64,000 nucleotides of DNA from an uncultured Pirellulaceae bacterium (lineage in GTDB: Bacteria > Planctomycetota > Planctomycetia > Pirellulales > Pirellulaceae). Below, in pieces: positions 38,467 through 49,220 of the stretch; position 1 is the first letter of the stretch; each line of letters opens with the position of its first letter. Below the pieces are notes generated by a model, which saw nothing but the letters and a program-made list of their open reading frames with translations, was not told where the DNA came from and searched no databases. The stretch is taken from NCBI GenBank assembly GCA_938091115.1, contig CALKNI010000092.1, positions 1-64,000 of the forward strand. Direction: 5' to 3'. Both the position numbers and the translations under genes were made by a program.

Positions 38467-39417
38467 ATGAAAAAATTAAAAAAGGGTAAACTTCGACGAT
38501 TAGCAGGAGCCGCAGTTCCTGATGCCAATGCCGCGGTTCGTCAAGCGGAAGCGTTCACGCTTTATCTTCGAGCCGAATGCCATTTGGCGGAAAATACTGT
38601 GGCGGCATATTCACGGGATATGCGACGATTCATTGGATGGCTTGAAGGTCGGAAAGTAGGTGACTTGACGATCACGGAGTTGTCTGATTTTGTGGGTTTC
38701 TTGAATACCCAGCAATTGGCTCCGGCTTCGATTGCGAGGCATATCGTAGCGGTCAAAATGTTTTTCCGTTATCTCCAACTTGAAGGTTTGCTGGTCGATA
38801 ATAAAGTTGAGTTGTTGGGGAGTCAAAAATTATGGCATCGAGTTCCTTCGGTTCTGTCACCCAGGGAGGTCGAGCGATTTCTTAATGGACCTCGGCGAAT
38901 CGAGATTTATTACTTCCGTGACCGTGCGTTGTTGGAAATGTTGTATGCCACTGGTTGTCGAGCTTCAGAAGTTTCCAATTTGCGCCTGCGTGATTTACAT
39001 CTTGATGAGCGATATTGTAAGTGCGAGGGAAAAGGCAATAAACAGCGGATGGTTCCTCTCGGAGATGCAGCGATTGAGGCAGTGACTGCCTATCTCGATA
39101 GACAACGTCCGCGGCTGGAAGCCGTGCGTTCCATTGAAGTCGACTGGTTGTTTCTTTCTCGCGGCGGCCGGCGATTGAGACGAGAGGCCGTTTGGGAATT
39201 GGTTAAGAAATACGCCTTGATCGCGGACGTTTCGGTTTCCATTAGCCCCCACACGTTGAGGCATAGTTTTGCGACGCATCTCCTGGCGGGGGGAGCAGAT
39301 TTGCGACAAGTCCAGGAAATGCTTGGCCATGCAAGTATTGCGACAACGCAAATTTACACTCACGTTGACCAGTCGCGTTTGAAAAAAGTACATCAGCAAT
39401 ACCATCCACGCGCCTAA
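38467..39417 (+). CDS. xerD: Tyrosine recombinase XerD/XerC
   Basis: R (YATGCRASEVSNL), HTLRHSFATHLLAGGADLRQVQEMLGHASIATTQIYTHV. Confidence 0.88.
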   Translation: MKKLKKGKLRRLAGAAVPDANAAVRQAEAFTLYLRAECHLAENTVAAYSRDMRRFIGWLEGRKVGDLTITELSDFVGFLNTQQLAPASIARHIVAVKMFFRYLQLEGLLVDNKVELLGSQKLWHRVPSVLSPREVERFLNGPRRIEIYYFRDRALLEMLYATGCRASEVSNLRLRDLHLDERYCKCEGKGNKQRMVPLGDAAIEAVTAYLDRQRPRLEAVRSIEVDWLFLSRGGRRLRREAVWELVKKYALIADVSVSISPHTLRHSFATHLLAGGADLRQVQEMLGHASIATTQIYTHVDQSRLKKVHQQYHPRA

Positions 39418-39492
39418 GCTCAGTAGATCCTTGCGTCTGTGTTCAGCCTTGGAAAGGTCTGCTGAGTCAAAGATCTGAGGCAGTGGGCTGCG

Positions 39493-40383
39493 TTATTTGT
39501 CGGTTCTAGTGGCTACGACAATTCGATCATGGCCACTGTAATCTTTCATAACGCGCACTTCTGAGTAGGCTTGATTGTTTCGTACTAAATCGACGCAGCG
39601 GTCCATGATGATGGGGCTTGTTTCGAACATCAATGCGCCCTGGGGAAGTAAAAACTGGGCAGCATCGTTAACGAGCCTCTGAATGATTTCAGTTCCATGA
39701 TCTCCGGAGAAAAGCGCGATGTTTGGTTCATGGTTTTTGACTTGATCATTCACCGTGGAAATTTCGAGTTTACCAATGTAGGGAGGGTTGCTGACAATCA
39801 AGTGGACTGGGTTACTTCCAAGCGGTAACGCATCCAGCAAGTCACCTGCAAAGAAATGCATTTTGGAATCGACGGCGTGATGAGCTGCATTTGATTTCGC
39901 AATTTCGAGTGCAGGCTCGGAAATGTCAGTCGCTGCAATTTTGCAATTTTCGATCAGGGTCGCAAGCGTCACGGCGATACAACCACTACCTGTTCCTACA
40001 TCGATGATCCGAATTGGATCGCTGTTTAAATTCTTTGCGAATTCCACAGCGGCAACAACTAGGTGTTCGGTTTCCGGTCTTGGAATTAATACATTTGAAT
40101 CGACTTGAAAGCGAAGGGAGTAAAACTCACGGTGCCCGGCAAGATAAGCAACGGGTTCTCCAGCCGCACGACGTTTGACCCAATCGCGGAATTCAATCAA
40201 TTGTTGAGCAGGGGGTTGCTCGTCGAAACGGGTGTAGAGTTGAATTCTCTGGCAATCTAAGGCTTCCGCGAGCAAAACTTCAGCTTCCAAACGTGCGTTC
40301 CCGATCGTCGATTTTGAGAAAAAATCGCTCGTCCAGTCTAATAGCTGCTTAATAGTCCAAGTTTGTTCAGGTGTATCGGGCAT
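39493..40383 (-). CDS. prmC: Peptide chain release factor N5-glutamine methyltransferase
   Basis: IIDVGTGSGCIAVTLA, LIVSNPPYIG (NPPY), RRAAGEPVAYLAGHREFYSLRFQV. ATG at 40383 preferred over 40416. Confidence 0.94.
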   Translation of the reverse strand: MPDTPEQTWTIKQLLDWTSDFFSKSTIGNARLEAEVLLAEALDCQRIQLYTRFDEQPPAQQLIEFRDWVKRRAAGEPVAYLAGHREFYSLRFQVDSNVLIPRPETEHLVVAAVEFAKNLNSDPIRIIDVGTGSGCIAVTLATLIENCKIAATDISEPALEIAKSNAAHHAVDSKMHFFAGDLLDALPLGSNPVHLIVSNPPYIGKLEISTVNDQVKNHEPNIALFSGDHGTEIIQRLVNDAAQFLLPQGALMFETSPIIMDRCVDLVRNNQAYSEVRVMKDYSGHDRIVVATRTDK

Positions 40384-40435
40384 GCGTATTTCATTCGAAA
40401 ATATGGTCGCCGTCACTGCGGCTGGGCTTCCGCAA

Positions 40436-41509
40436 TTATTCTAGAGACATCGACGATCGTAACGTTTGACGATCGTGATCGATCAGTGCATCGGTCAAAA
40501 ATTGCACGGAACCCGAGATGATTTGGTCAAGTTTATAGAGAGTCAAATTAATCCGATGATCGCTGACCCTGTTCTCCGGGAAGTTGTATGTGCGAATCCG
40601 CTGGCTGCGATCTCCAGAACCGACAAGACTTTTTCGCTGGTCGGCTCGTTGTTGATTCTCCTGTTGCTGAAGATGGTCGTATAGCTTCGATTTTAGAATG
40701 CGCATTCCCTTCGCAAGATTTTTATGTTGAGAACGTTCTTCAAAACACTTTACAACAACACCAGTTTCGTGGTGGGTGATCCTCACTGCTGAGGCGGTTT
40801 TGTTAACATGCTGTCCGCCGGGCCCACTACTGGCTGCATATCTTTCTACGGTATAGTCTTCCGGCTTTAATTCGATTTCAACATCTTCGGGTTCCGGAAG
40901 CACAGCGACGGTAGCCGCTGAGGTGTGGACGCGGCCTTTCGTTTCCGTGTCAGGTACACGTTGTACGCGGTGACCACCACTTTCATACTGAAGTTCTCGA
41001 TAACACCCTTCCCCTTCGATAGAAATTGTGACTTCTTTGAAGCCTCCCAGTTCTGTGGTGCTTGATTCAAGGGCAGAAAATTTCCAGCCCTTCACTTCGC
41101 AGTGCTTACTGTACATCTCGTAGAGGTTGCGGGCGAACAAGGCAGCCTCATCGCCGCCGGTTCCTGCGCGAATTTCCATGACACAGCGAGAGCGATTGGC
41201 ATCTTCACCGCCAATTGTCATTTCTAGCAGCTCATCCCAATAACTTTCGCGAGTTTCTAGGGTGGTCTTGAGTTCTTCTTCAGCCATTTCTCGTTCTTCG
41301 AGATCACTGGAATTTGCCATCTCCCGAAGCTCTTCAATCTCGCCAAGGAGATCGGTGAATCGTCGATATCTTGTTGCGAGTTTCGCAAGGGATCCATGCT
41401 CCCGGGCGACTGCTGCCATTTTGGAGGAATTGGATTGGACTTCCGGGTCGCTTAGCTGTTGTTCGAGTTCTTCAAATCGCTTCAGTTTTTCATCGAGCAT
41501 TTCGCGCAT
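40436..41509 (-). CDS. prfA: Peptide chain release factor 1
   Basis: [44 protein letters not shown] (GGQ), [25 protein letters not shown]. Confidence 0.97.
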   Translation of the reverse strand: MREMLDEKLKRFEELEQQLSDPEVQSNSSKMAAVAREHGSLAKLATRYRRFTDLLGEIEELREMANSSDLEEREMAEEELKTTLETRESYWDELLEMTIGGEDANRSRCVMEIRAGTGGDEAALFARNLYEMYSKHCEVKGWKFSALESSTTELGGFKEVTISIEGEGCYRELQYESGGHRVQRVPDTETKGRVHTSAATVAVLPEPEDVEIELKPEDYTVERYAASSGPGGQHVNKTASAVRITHHETGVVVKCFEERSQHKNLAKGMRILKSKLYDHLQQQENQQRADQRKSLVGSGDRSQRIRTYNFPENRVSDHRINLTLYKLDQIISGSVQFLTDALIDHDRQTLRSSMSLE

Positions 41510-41774
41510 TTTGTTTGCCTTTTTAGTGGGTGCATTACGAAACCAAACGAGTTGGTTTGAAATGCCAGAGGGATTAGGTCAACGACGGTGCAACTTGCTC
41601 GCCGGCTAAGACTCCAAAAGCGATTCAACAACAGTGCTAGATGGACGAAGGATGAATTGGGATTTGTTGAGTGGCATATTTCCGACCGTTTAAGACAGTA
41701 AAAATATATCAATCGGGAAAAATAAGAACAAGCCGAGGGAAGTGAGAATGGTCCGATCTAAGAAATTCAGTGGC

Positions 41775-42719
41775 CTAGAGATTTTTTTCCTTTAGCCGTT
41801 CTGCGAATATGGCATCAATGATTAGCTGTAAAGAGTGGTACATCACAATTGGGATGATGTTGAATCCTAAATTGACTGCGGTGGAAAGCCCGATCATGAG
41901 AGTTTTTTGGCTGCCAGAGAAGCCAACTGCGATTTGTTTCGGGCGTGGAAGCCCGATTATCTTGGTCGTAAAAATTCCCAGCCAAAAAACGGTTACGTGT
42001 ACCGAAACCAAGATGGCCGCAGTAATTAAAAGGTCTCTAATCGAAATCATCGAATCAGTTTGTTTTTCGAATCGAAGTCCCATTTTTACCGCTCCAAGAA
42101 AAACCATTGCAAGAACGCCAATAAGCGCAAGCCTGCTAAGTAATGGTTTTGCCTGCGTGGCCCAAGCAGCCGACAAGCGATGGCGGCGAACAAGTTGTGC
42201 CAAGGCAATTGGAACAACGACGTACAAAAATAATTTGTAAACGGTGCCTACGAGTTGAGCCGATTCAATTTGGTCGCCAGTTTGCAGAAAGATCCAGAAT
42301 GGCATTACAAAAAAACAGGTAGCATTGGTCAGAATGGTCACCATTACCGCCACGCTGTCGTCTCCGCCTGCATAGCGGGTGAGAACCGCTGCGGACGCGA
42401 GCGTGCTGGGGGTTGCCGCGGTAATGATGATACCCGGTCCCAGTTCTGTTCCTGCCAGGGCAGCTAGCGGCCAGACCAGCAATGGAATTAGAATTAGATT
42501 GAAGGCCGTTCCAAGTAATGGCGCAATGGGGCGTGCGCAAGACTGTTGTAATTTTCCAAACTCCAGCGGCCAGGCCATTAGAAACATCGTTGCTGAAACG
42601 ACCGACCATTTTAGCCATTCGATCTCGGCGAGCGTTTCAAAAGGATTGGCAAATTGAAACCCCAACGCCATTAATAAAAGAAGGGAGGCTAAAAACCAAT
42701 GTTTTTGAATAAACTTCAT
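41775..42719 (-). CDS. Bile acid:sodium symporter family (SBF-like) transporter
   Basis: Multi-TM; GTELGPGIIITAATPSTLASAAVLTRYAGGDDSVAVMVTILTN; start at MKFIQKHW (42719) avoids overlap with aroC. Confidence 0.85.
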   Translation of the reverse strand: MKFIQKHWFLASLLLLMALGFQFANPFETLAEIEWLKWSVVSATMFLMAWPLEFGKLQQSCARPIAPLLGTAFNLILIPLLVWPLAALAGTELGPGIIITAATPSTLASAAVLTRYAGGDDSVAVMVTILTNATCFFVMPFWIFLQTGDQIESAQLVGTVYKLFLYVVVPIALAQLVRRHRLSAAWATQAKPLLSRLALIGVLAMVFLGAVKMGLRFEKQTDSMISIRDLLITAAILVSVHVTVFWLGIFTTKIIGLPRPKQIAVGFSGSQKTLMIGLSTAVNLGFNIIPIVMYHSLQLIIDAIFAERLKEKNL

Positions 42720-42864
42720 GGGTGAATCGGTGTGGATGTTTGTGACAGCGGTTCTATTCGAACGATTGTAATCCCTGCTGCCAACCACACTTGATTGGTT
42801 TAGAATAGAGGAGGCTCGAGAATCGAGCGATTTCATTTCCCTCCTCAGAAACCCAAACAAGAAC

Positions 42865-44004
42865 ATGCTTCGATACTGGACTGCCGGCGAATCCCATGGA
42901 AAATGCCTTTTGGCTTTAATTGACGGATTTCCTGCTGGATTTGAGATAGACACCGACAAAATCGATGAATTACTGGTCATGAGACAGGGCGGTTACGGCC
43001 GTGGAAAACGTCAGACGCTTGAGCAGGATCATGTCGATATTTTAACTGGGGTATGGAAGAAGGTTACCTTAGGGGCCCCAATTACGCTTAAGGTGCCCAA
43101 CAATGATTACAAGTTGGAGCGGCTCAAAGAATTACCTCGCCCACGTCCTGGGCATGGAGATTTGAGTGGTTCGTTAAAATATCTTAGCTCGATGCGGGGG
43201 ATTTTGGAGCGGGCGAGTGCCAGAGAAACCTGCGTTCGGGTTGCCGCCGGAGCGCTGTGCCAACAGCTGTTGGAGTATTTTGGGATTCAAACACTCGGCT
43301 ATGTCGTGCAACTTGGTGGATTAAAAATTCCAGCCAAAGATGGAACTCTTGCGCAGAGAAAAACCTGGCGCAACGAGAGTGAGATTTATTCGCTCAATCC
43401 GGATCTCGACTGTCAGGCCAAGTCATTGGTGGATAAAACCAAAAAGGCGGGTGACACACTCGGTGGAGTTGTCGAAGTCGTGGTCGAGGGGTTGCCCTTT
43501 GGGCTCGGTACCCATGCACAATGGGATCGCAAGCTCGATGGAAAACTTGCCCAAGCTGTGATGGCGGTTCAGGCGATCAAAGGCGTTGAAATTGGAATGG
43601 GCTTTGAGGCGGCTAGGTTGCCAGGGAGTCAGGTTCACGATGGAATTCAATACGAGGCGAGTAAGAAATCGACAGCGAATTTGGGGTATGTTAGACCAAC
43701 CAACAATGCTGGAGGCCTGGAAGCTGGAATGACGAATGGCCAGCCTTTAGTCATCCGTGCTGCGAAAAAACCGATTAGCACATTGCAAGCACCGCTACAA
43801 TCGATCGATATGGAATCCAAGGAGCCAAGTAAAGCAAGCTACGAGCGTAGCGACGTTTGTGCTCTTTCTGCCGCGAGCATCATTATCGAGGGCGTGGTTG
43901 CGTTTGAGATTGCCGCGGCGATGGTGGATAAGTTTGGGGGTGATAGCATTCAGGAAATGAAGGCACGTTGGGACCTTTTTCATGAAATGGCTGGGGAAAA
44001 GTGA
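42865..44004 (+). CDS. aroC: Chorismate synthase
   Basis: WTAGESHGKCLLALIDGFPAGF, RQGGYGRGKRQTLEQD, RASARETCVRVAAGA. Confidence 0.97.
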   Translation: MLRYWTAGESHGKCLLALIDGFPAGFEIDTDKIDELLVMRQGGYGRGKRQTLEQDHVDILTGVWKKVTLGAPITLKVPNNDYKLERLKELPRPRPGHGDLSGSLKYLSSMRGILERASARETCVRVAAGALCQQLLEYFGIQTLGYVVQLGGLKIPAKDGTLAQRKTWRNESEIYSLNPDLDCQAKSLVDKTKKAGDTLGGVVEVVVEGLPFGLGTHAQWDRKLDGKLAQAVMAVQAIKGVEIGMGFEAARLPGSQVHDGIQYEASKKSTANLGYVRPTNNAGGLEAGMTNGQPLVIRAAKKPISTLQAPLQSIDMESKEPSKASYERSDVCALSAASIIIEGVVAFEIAAAMVDKFGGDSIQEMKARWDLFHEMAGEK

Positions 44005-44172
44005 CAAATTGTTATTGGTGTTTTCAGCCAAAAACATCAAGATTAGGCAGGTAGAGGAAGCCTGCTTGGGCAAGGTTTCAGTCCCTGTTGTACGGTCACT
44101 GACGATCGAGGCGTTTTTCACGTCCGTCATCTTCTATATAACTATCAATTAGCTGGCAAGGAAGTCAGGAGC

Positions 44173-45243
44173 ATGAGCGACAATCAGCGAAGAGCTGTCT
44201 GCCGAATTTTGTTTCTGATTCTGTGCGCTCTTCCCACTGCCTCGGTCGGCTATTGGATTTTTCACCCGCAAACCGCAGTGACTTGGGAGCGTGAGATACA
44301 GGCAAATCTAGGCCTTACGACTCGGATTGATTCGGTGGAGACTTCTGGTCCCTACACGGTCATTCTGCGAGGTGTAGAGTTTCTGAATGTTGACGGTGAG
44401 CCGATTTTGGAGACGGTTGAAACTAGAATCGAATTCGGTAGACAATTTGATCGTGTTGTGCTGCCTAATAAAGTGACGGGAGTTTCCGACAAGGGGATTG
44501 GATTATTCATTGAAAATATTCGTCAGAATATCGTCCGAAAACGCTCGATCAAGAAAAGGTTGTTAATTGAATTTGAGCAGGATCTGGTTGTTAAGAAGCA
44601 AATGGCGGTCGAGACTGACCGGTTGTTTGCAAGAACAAGTTCATTTTCTTTGAATCCCGCAATTCGCTTGGGAGAACAGATTGTCCTATCTGATTTTCGG
44701 ATCGAATTTAGCAATTCGAAAACGGATGAATCTGAGGTTTTTGCAGCAGCAAGATTTAAAATTGGAAATGAAGGTGAATCAAACGATTTCGGTAAATCTG
44801 TCGAGTTGGAATTCAATCGAAAGGATGCGGATGGTGTTGGTTTTCGTTTAAATACCAATGGATTAGCAATTCCTTGTTGGCTGCTGAAAAATAGTTTTGT
44901 CGACCTACCGGCTACTCTTGGCCCGGATGCTTTGTTTCAGGGCGAAATTATTTCTGCGCCTCAAGCGAGTATTTCTCTTGTGTCACTGCAAGGCTGGTTT
45001 GAGCAAGTCAGTTTGGCGGCATCGGTGTCGCAGGATGCCGTCGAGTCGGCGTCGGTTCAGTTGGTCGAATGTGAATTCGAGGGAGGCCTGTTGTCTCGTT
45101 GGCAAGCGAATCTGTATCCCAATTCTCAATCTCCACCACGACCGATCGACGGTGAGTATCTGTTCACCTATACCCGCAATCTTGACATTGCGGGTGCCAT
45201 CAACAAGGCGTGGATTGATTACTCTGCTGAAGTTGAGCAGTAA
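44173..45243 (+). CDS. Hypothetical membrane-anchored protein
   Basis: N-terminal TM, 356 aa intact ORF, no recognised motif. Confidence 0.7.
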   Translation: MSDNQRRAVCRILFLILCALPTASVGYWIFHPQTAVTWEREIQANLGLTTRIDSVETSGPYTVILRGVEFLNVDGEPILETVETRIEFGRQFDRVVLPNKVTGVSDKGIGLFIENIRQNIVRKRSIKKRLLIEFEQDLVVKKQMAVETDRLFARTSSFSLNPAIRLGEQIVLSDFRIEFSNSKTDESEVFAAARFKIGNEGESNDFGKSVELEFNRKDADGVGFRLNTNGLAIPCWLLKNSFVDLPATLGPDALFQGEIISAPQASISLVSLQGWFEQVSLAASVSQDAVESASVQLVECEFEGGLLSRWQANLYPNSQSPPRPIDGEYLFTYTRNLDIAGAINKAWIDYSAEVEQ

Positions 45244-45277
45244 GTTCGATTTTTCCGAAGATTAGAATGCAGGTTGT

Positions 45278-48200
45278 TCAGCTGATTATATTCTTGTCAG
45301 CAGACTCACGGGCGTAGCTCATCCAGAATTTCACTGGAATGAAAACGAACGCGGCAACTATGACGTGAGCTACTGCAACTAAAATGATCTTTTGAATGGT
45401 GTCATCTTCAGTTCCGGCATAGGCGTGTAGTCCGACTCCCATCGAATTGACTCCTTTCCAAGACCAAAGAACGATCACGTTGCCGAGCACCGCCAAAGCC
45501 GCAATTCCGCGGTCTTTTACAAGACCGCCCCAGCGAGCGTGAAGGACGACTGCATTCCACAGCACAATCATTAGTGCACCATTTTCTTTCGGGTCCCAGC
45601 CCCAGAACCGTCCCCACGAATCGTCACCCCAGAGACCGCCTAAAACGGTGCCAAAGAAACTTAAAAACAGGCCGAAACAAACGATACCGTAAATAAGGTT
45701 GACGAAGGATCGACGTCTTTCCGCTGTTGCGAATGCTGGTGTTACCAGCAATCCAATCAGATATGCAAAGCCAAGCATTCCTGCTGCAAAGGTCGCGCTG
45801 TATCCAAGTGAAATGCAGATCACATGGGTGGAGAGCCAAAACTGAGTATCTAAAACTGCCACCATCACCGTAAACGTATCGCCATCAACAATGGTCATTG
45901 TCCACGCCCAAATTAACGCCAGTAAAGCTCCCAACGAGGCAACGACATTGCCAATCCCAAGTTTTGTTATCCGCTCAACGATTAACATTAAAATGACCAT
46001 GCCCATAGAGACAAATAAGGCAGACGAATAGAGATTCGTGACCGGGGGGCGACCGGAAATGATGACACGGAAAATCAGACCTGTGATTTGCCATCCAAGT
46101 CCCAGGATGATCAAAGAACTTGAGACACGATTCCAGAGTTGGTGGAGTCCAATCCAGCCAAAACAAGCAGTTATAAACGCCAGTAAATAAATCGCTGTGG
46201 CAAGATAAAACGGTGAATAACTGTTGTAAATTTTCTCAACGCTAAATTTTTGGCTGCTATAACCAGTTGGCTGTGCTTCTTCAATTTTAGCCAGATAGTC
46301 CTCGACGGCCGTGTTGAAGGCTGTCGAGTCTTGAGCTAGGTAGGCTGGGCGAAGTTTCGACAACAGTTCTACAAACTCGTCGTTATTTTGCTGGAGCTCA
46401 GTGTTTCCATTGTTTAATCTCAAAATGTTGGCGGCTAGATCCTTTTCAGCGAAGGCGATGTTCTCAGCGAGAAGCGAATCAATCAACGGATTTTCATTGT
46501 CTTCAATCGATTCGCGAATCGCCGCGGGGATTTGATCCCAGTTTTCCAACAGTGATTTTGCAATTTGTTCTCTGTCGGTGGTTCCAAAAGCTCCTCCAAG
46601 TTGCTGCCGGATAACGGGATCCTCCAACAGGAAACCAATATTAGCAGCTCTTACCACGCGGGGTTTGATGATTGGTGCGATCTCTAATGCCACAATGGCT
46701 TTGCTCAATTCAGTTGTCGTTTTGCAGTCAAGCTTAACTGCAAGGTCAGCTAACCAGGCTCTTGTTCGACTCGAATAAAACGACGTCCAAGGGAGGTCGG
46801 GGTCTGAGGTGGGAATTATCAAAGGTATTAAGGGAGACTGAATGTCACGATCTGCCTCTTGGAGCCCCTCGAGGATGGTGAGTTCGTCTAAATTGCGGTT
46901 GTTGACGGGGCCGAACATCAGTTTCATTCCATAAACTCTCTGTAGAGCATCCCGGACACTTAAGAGCCGTTTTTGGAAAACAGTCCAATCTTCGTCCCTC
47001 ACTTCTCGATCGGGCAGTAGGTTTTTAAGTTCGTTGTCTGCGAGCAATATCTCTTCAAACGTGTACTTGAATTTCCTTGCTCTTGGTTCGGTTAAAGTTG
47101 AAGGAAGGCTAAGTGCATTGATGATACTTAAATCTTCAATTCGAAAAATTCGATACTGATCGAATCCTTTTGATTCAAATAGATTGTCTGCCAGCCAGCG
47201 AATTGCTGGCTGGTTTTTATTGTTACCATCTGCGACGGCTTCCCGTTTACTTAATTGCCTTGCTGTATTTCGAGCGAAGGAATCGAGAGGTTGGACTCGC
47301 CCATTAATTGTGATTGGAATTTCACCGAATCGGTCGAGCTTCATGTTTTCAACAACAGACTTTCTAGAATCGGAAGCGCCCTCTTTCAGAGTCCATCCTG
47401 CCATCAGTAAGCAGATCGCGATGGGAATGATCCACTTTCGATTTCCCGAGCTGTAGGCTGCGAATCGCCCAGTGCTGCGATAGGGTGAAGTGATTTCATT
47501 TTCGCGTTCTGGGGACTTGATTGGCCGAGGAGATTTTCTGCTCTTTTCTAAAAATCCAAGAAGTGAACTGCCGAATTGGGCGAGTAGGCCAACGACTGAA
47601 AACATGCAGCAAACATAAGGAATCATCCAGCCTTTGTTTTTTACGATCTGCAGAATTGAAATTTGGTCCCCGTTGGGAAGCTCGCTCATTTGACTTTGAT
47701 AAAAAGTTTCACCGGAATATCTAAGTGGGTTGTTCATCCAGATGAGCTGCTCACTCGAAACTCCCGATTCGAAGTCCTCTAACTGAATTTCGGAACCAAA
47801 AAATCGTGGCGTTGTTGTGCCGATGTAGTTTTCACGTTGAGCATCATTGAGCGTAATTGCGTAGGGTTTGTATTCGGTTTTGAAACGTAAGGCTATTTGG
47901 TAGGTCTTATCGCCGACCGTGACTGAGTTGTCACGACTGGCATCCCTAAGTTGAGTGATTAGATAGATGCCGAGAGATTTTCCATCTTTAATTAACTCAA
48001 CGTAAGCGGACGCGAAATCGACAGCCTGGTCGGTGTCTGTACCTGTCGAGACAGGGAGAGATTTGGCTCCCCATTCCAGACCGATTCCTGCATTACTCAC
48101 GGATTCGCTATTGTTGATTCGGGCAATGTCGGAGTTTGGTATGTACTCAATGCATTTTACATCAAAAGGAATTTCTTCTGAGACGATTAAATCCTGCTTC

Positions 48201-49171
48201 TCAAGTAACTTGCCCGGGATGGCAACGATCTTGTCGAGTTTCGGGTCTGAGACATCAATGATAGCCATCTCGGTAGCGCGAATGTCCAACGCATGGCTCA
48301 TGGTCTGCCCTTCGGCGATTGACATTCGCTGCTCTTCGTTCGTTGTGGTGACGTAGATTTCATTGAGCATCAAACCAGCGACACCAAGGTGAAGAAGGAC
48401 AATCCCAGCTTTGCGGCGGAATAGGATGACACATGCAGCGTAAGAAACTAAGGCAGCAACGGTGGCTTGAATGAGTTGCCATAAAATCCTCATCGCAGAG
48501 TCGCCGATGAACGCATCCTCACCTAATAACATCGTACCCCCGAAAACGGCAATCAGAGTAACGGCGGAAATGCCCAGTAATATTCGCTCAATCTTGCGAT
48601 TTTTCCCAATCGTGGCGCACGCATAAACGCAACCAATTCCGAGCATTAAAACACCGATTTGCATGGTGGTCCAAAGTTGTTGCCAAGAGAGCGGCGGACT
48701 ATTTTGAAGACCATCACTACCCTGTCCACTGAAAATAATGGCCCATGTCAGAAACGCCGCGAAAGCCGTTGCCAGTAGCCCAACCAGCAGTTTTTTTCCT
48801 TTCGCCTGAAGGCGGAATCTGAGAATGTGCGCAGCAGAAAGATTCATCAGCATCAGGACCAGGACTGTCAGTCCACTCGGGAGATAAAAACTGCCGGGGA
48901 TGTTTTGATGATCGGGAAACCAGCGAGGTACAAAAAATGTCTGGAAAGGCACGTCGACAAATAGGTTGTCAAAATGTTTCATCTTGACGATGTAGACGTC
49001 ACTTCGCGTCTGGTCCAAGGTTGCGACGAAGGTAATGAAGACCGCAAGTACCAATAGAAACACGGTCAGTTTCAATGAAGCCAATGGCATAATGACAGCT
49101 TTGGCGATGTCGATGAAACTTATCGAATGTGTGGCGGTGGATGCCTTGCTGCTGACGGAATTCGTAGCCAT
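45278..49171 (-). CDS. Fused ResB-CcsA (CcsBA-type) cytochrome c biogenesis protein
   Basis: N-terminal ResB-like domain; C-terminal CcsA with WGRFWGWDPKENGALMIVLWNAVVLHAR (WWD) and VNSMGVGLHAY. Confidence 0.93.
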   Translation of the reverse strand: MATNSVSSKASTATHSISFIDIAKAVIMPLASLKLTVFLLVLAVFITFVATLDQTRSDVYIVKMKHFDNLFVDVPFQTFFVPRWFPDHQNIPGSFYLPSGLTVLVLMLMNLSAAHILRFRLQAKGKKLLVGLLATAFAAFLTWAIIFSGQGSDGLQNSPPLSWQQLWTTMQIGVLMLGIGCVYACATIGKNRKIERILLGISAVTLIAVFGGTMLLGEDAFIGDSAMRILWQLIQATVAALVSYAACVILFRRKAGIVLLHLGVAGLMLNEIYVTTTNEEQRMSIAEGQTMSHALDIRATEMAIIDVSDPKLDKIVAIPGKLLEKQDLIVSEEIPFDVKCIEYIPNSDIARINNSESVSNAGIGLEWGAKSLPVSTGTDTDQAVDFASAYVELIKDGKSLGIYLITQLRDASRDNSVTVGDKTYQIALRFKTEYKPYAITLNDAQRENYIGTTTPRFFGSEIQLEDFESGVSSEQLIWMNNPLRYSGETFYQSQMSELPNGDQISILQIVKNKGWMIPYVCCMFSVVGLLAQFGSSLLGFLEKSRKSPRPIKSPERENEITSPYRSTGRFAAYSSGNRKWIIPIAICLLMAGWTLKEGASDSRKSVVENMKLDRFGEIPITINGRVQPLDSFARNTARQLSKREAVADGNNKNQPAIRWLADNLFESKGFDQYRIFRIEDLSIINALSLPSTLTEPRARKFKYTFEEILLADNELKNLLPDREVRDEDWTVFQKRLLSVRDALQRVYGMKLMFGPVNNRNLDELTILEGLQEADRDIQSPLIPLIIPTSDPDLPWTSFYSSRTRAWLADLAVKLDCKTTTELSKAIVALEIAPIIKPRVVRAANIGFLLEDPVIRQQLGGAFGTTDREQIAKSLLENWDQIPAAIRESIEDNENPLIDSLLAENIAFAEKDLAANILRLNNGNTELQQNNDEFVELLSKLRPAYLAQDSTAFNTAVEDYLAKIEEAQPTGYSSQKFSVEKIYNSYSPFYLATAIYLLAFITACFGWIGLHQLWNRVSSSLIILGLGWQITGLIFRVIISGRPPVTNLYSSALFVSMGMVILMLIVERITKLGIGNVVASLGALLALIWAWTMTIVDGDTFTVMVAVLDTQFWLSTHVICISLGYSATFAAGMLGFAYLIGLLVTPAFATAERRRSFVNLIYGIVCFGLFLSFFGTVLGGLWGDDSWGRFWGWDPKENGALMIVLWNAVVLHARWGGLVKDRGIAALAVLGNVIVLWSWKGVNSMGVGLHAYAGTEDDTIQKIILVAVAHVIVAAFVFIPVKFWMSYARESADKNIIS

Positions 49172-49220
49172 GGGGACGCTCTATTTCTGATCCAAGTTAT
49201 AATTGGTTGAATTTGAAAAA

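Noticed and set aside
38467-39417. Tyrosine recombinase as sign of an integrated mobile element
   Set aside because: XerC/XerD-like with housekeeping neighbours; no att-like repeats, tRNA or phage genes seen nearby.
42720-42980. N-terminal extension of the SBF-like transporter ORF
   Set aside because: Overlaps the start of aroC; internal ATG at 42719 begins the first TM helix.
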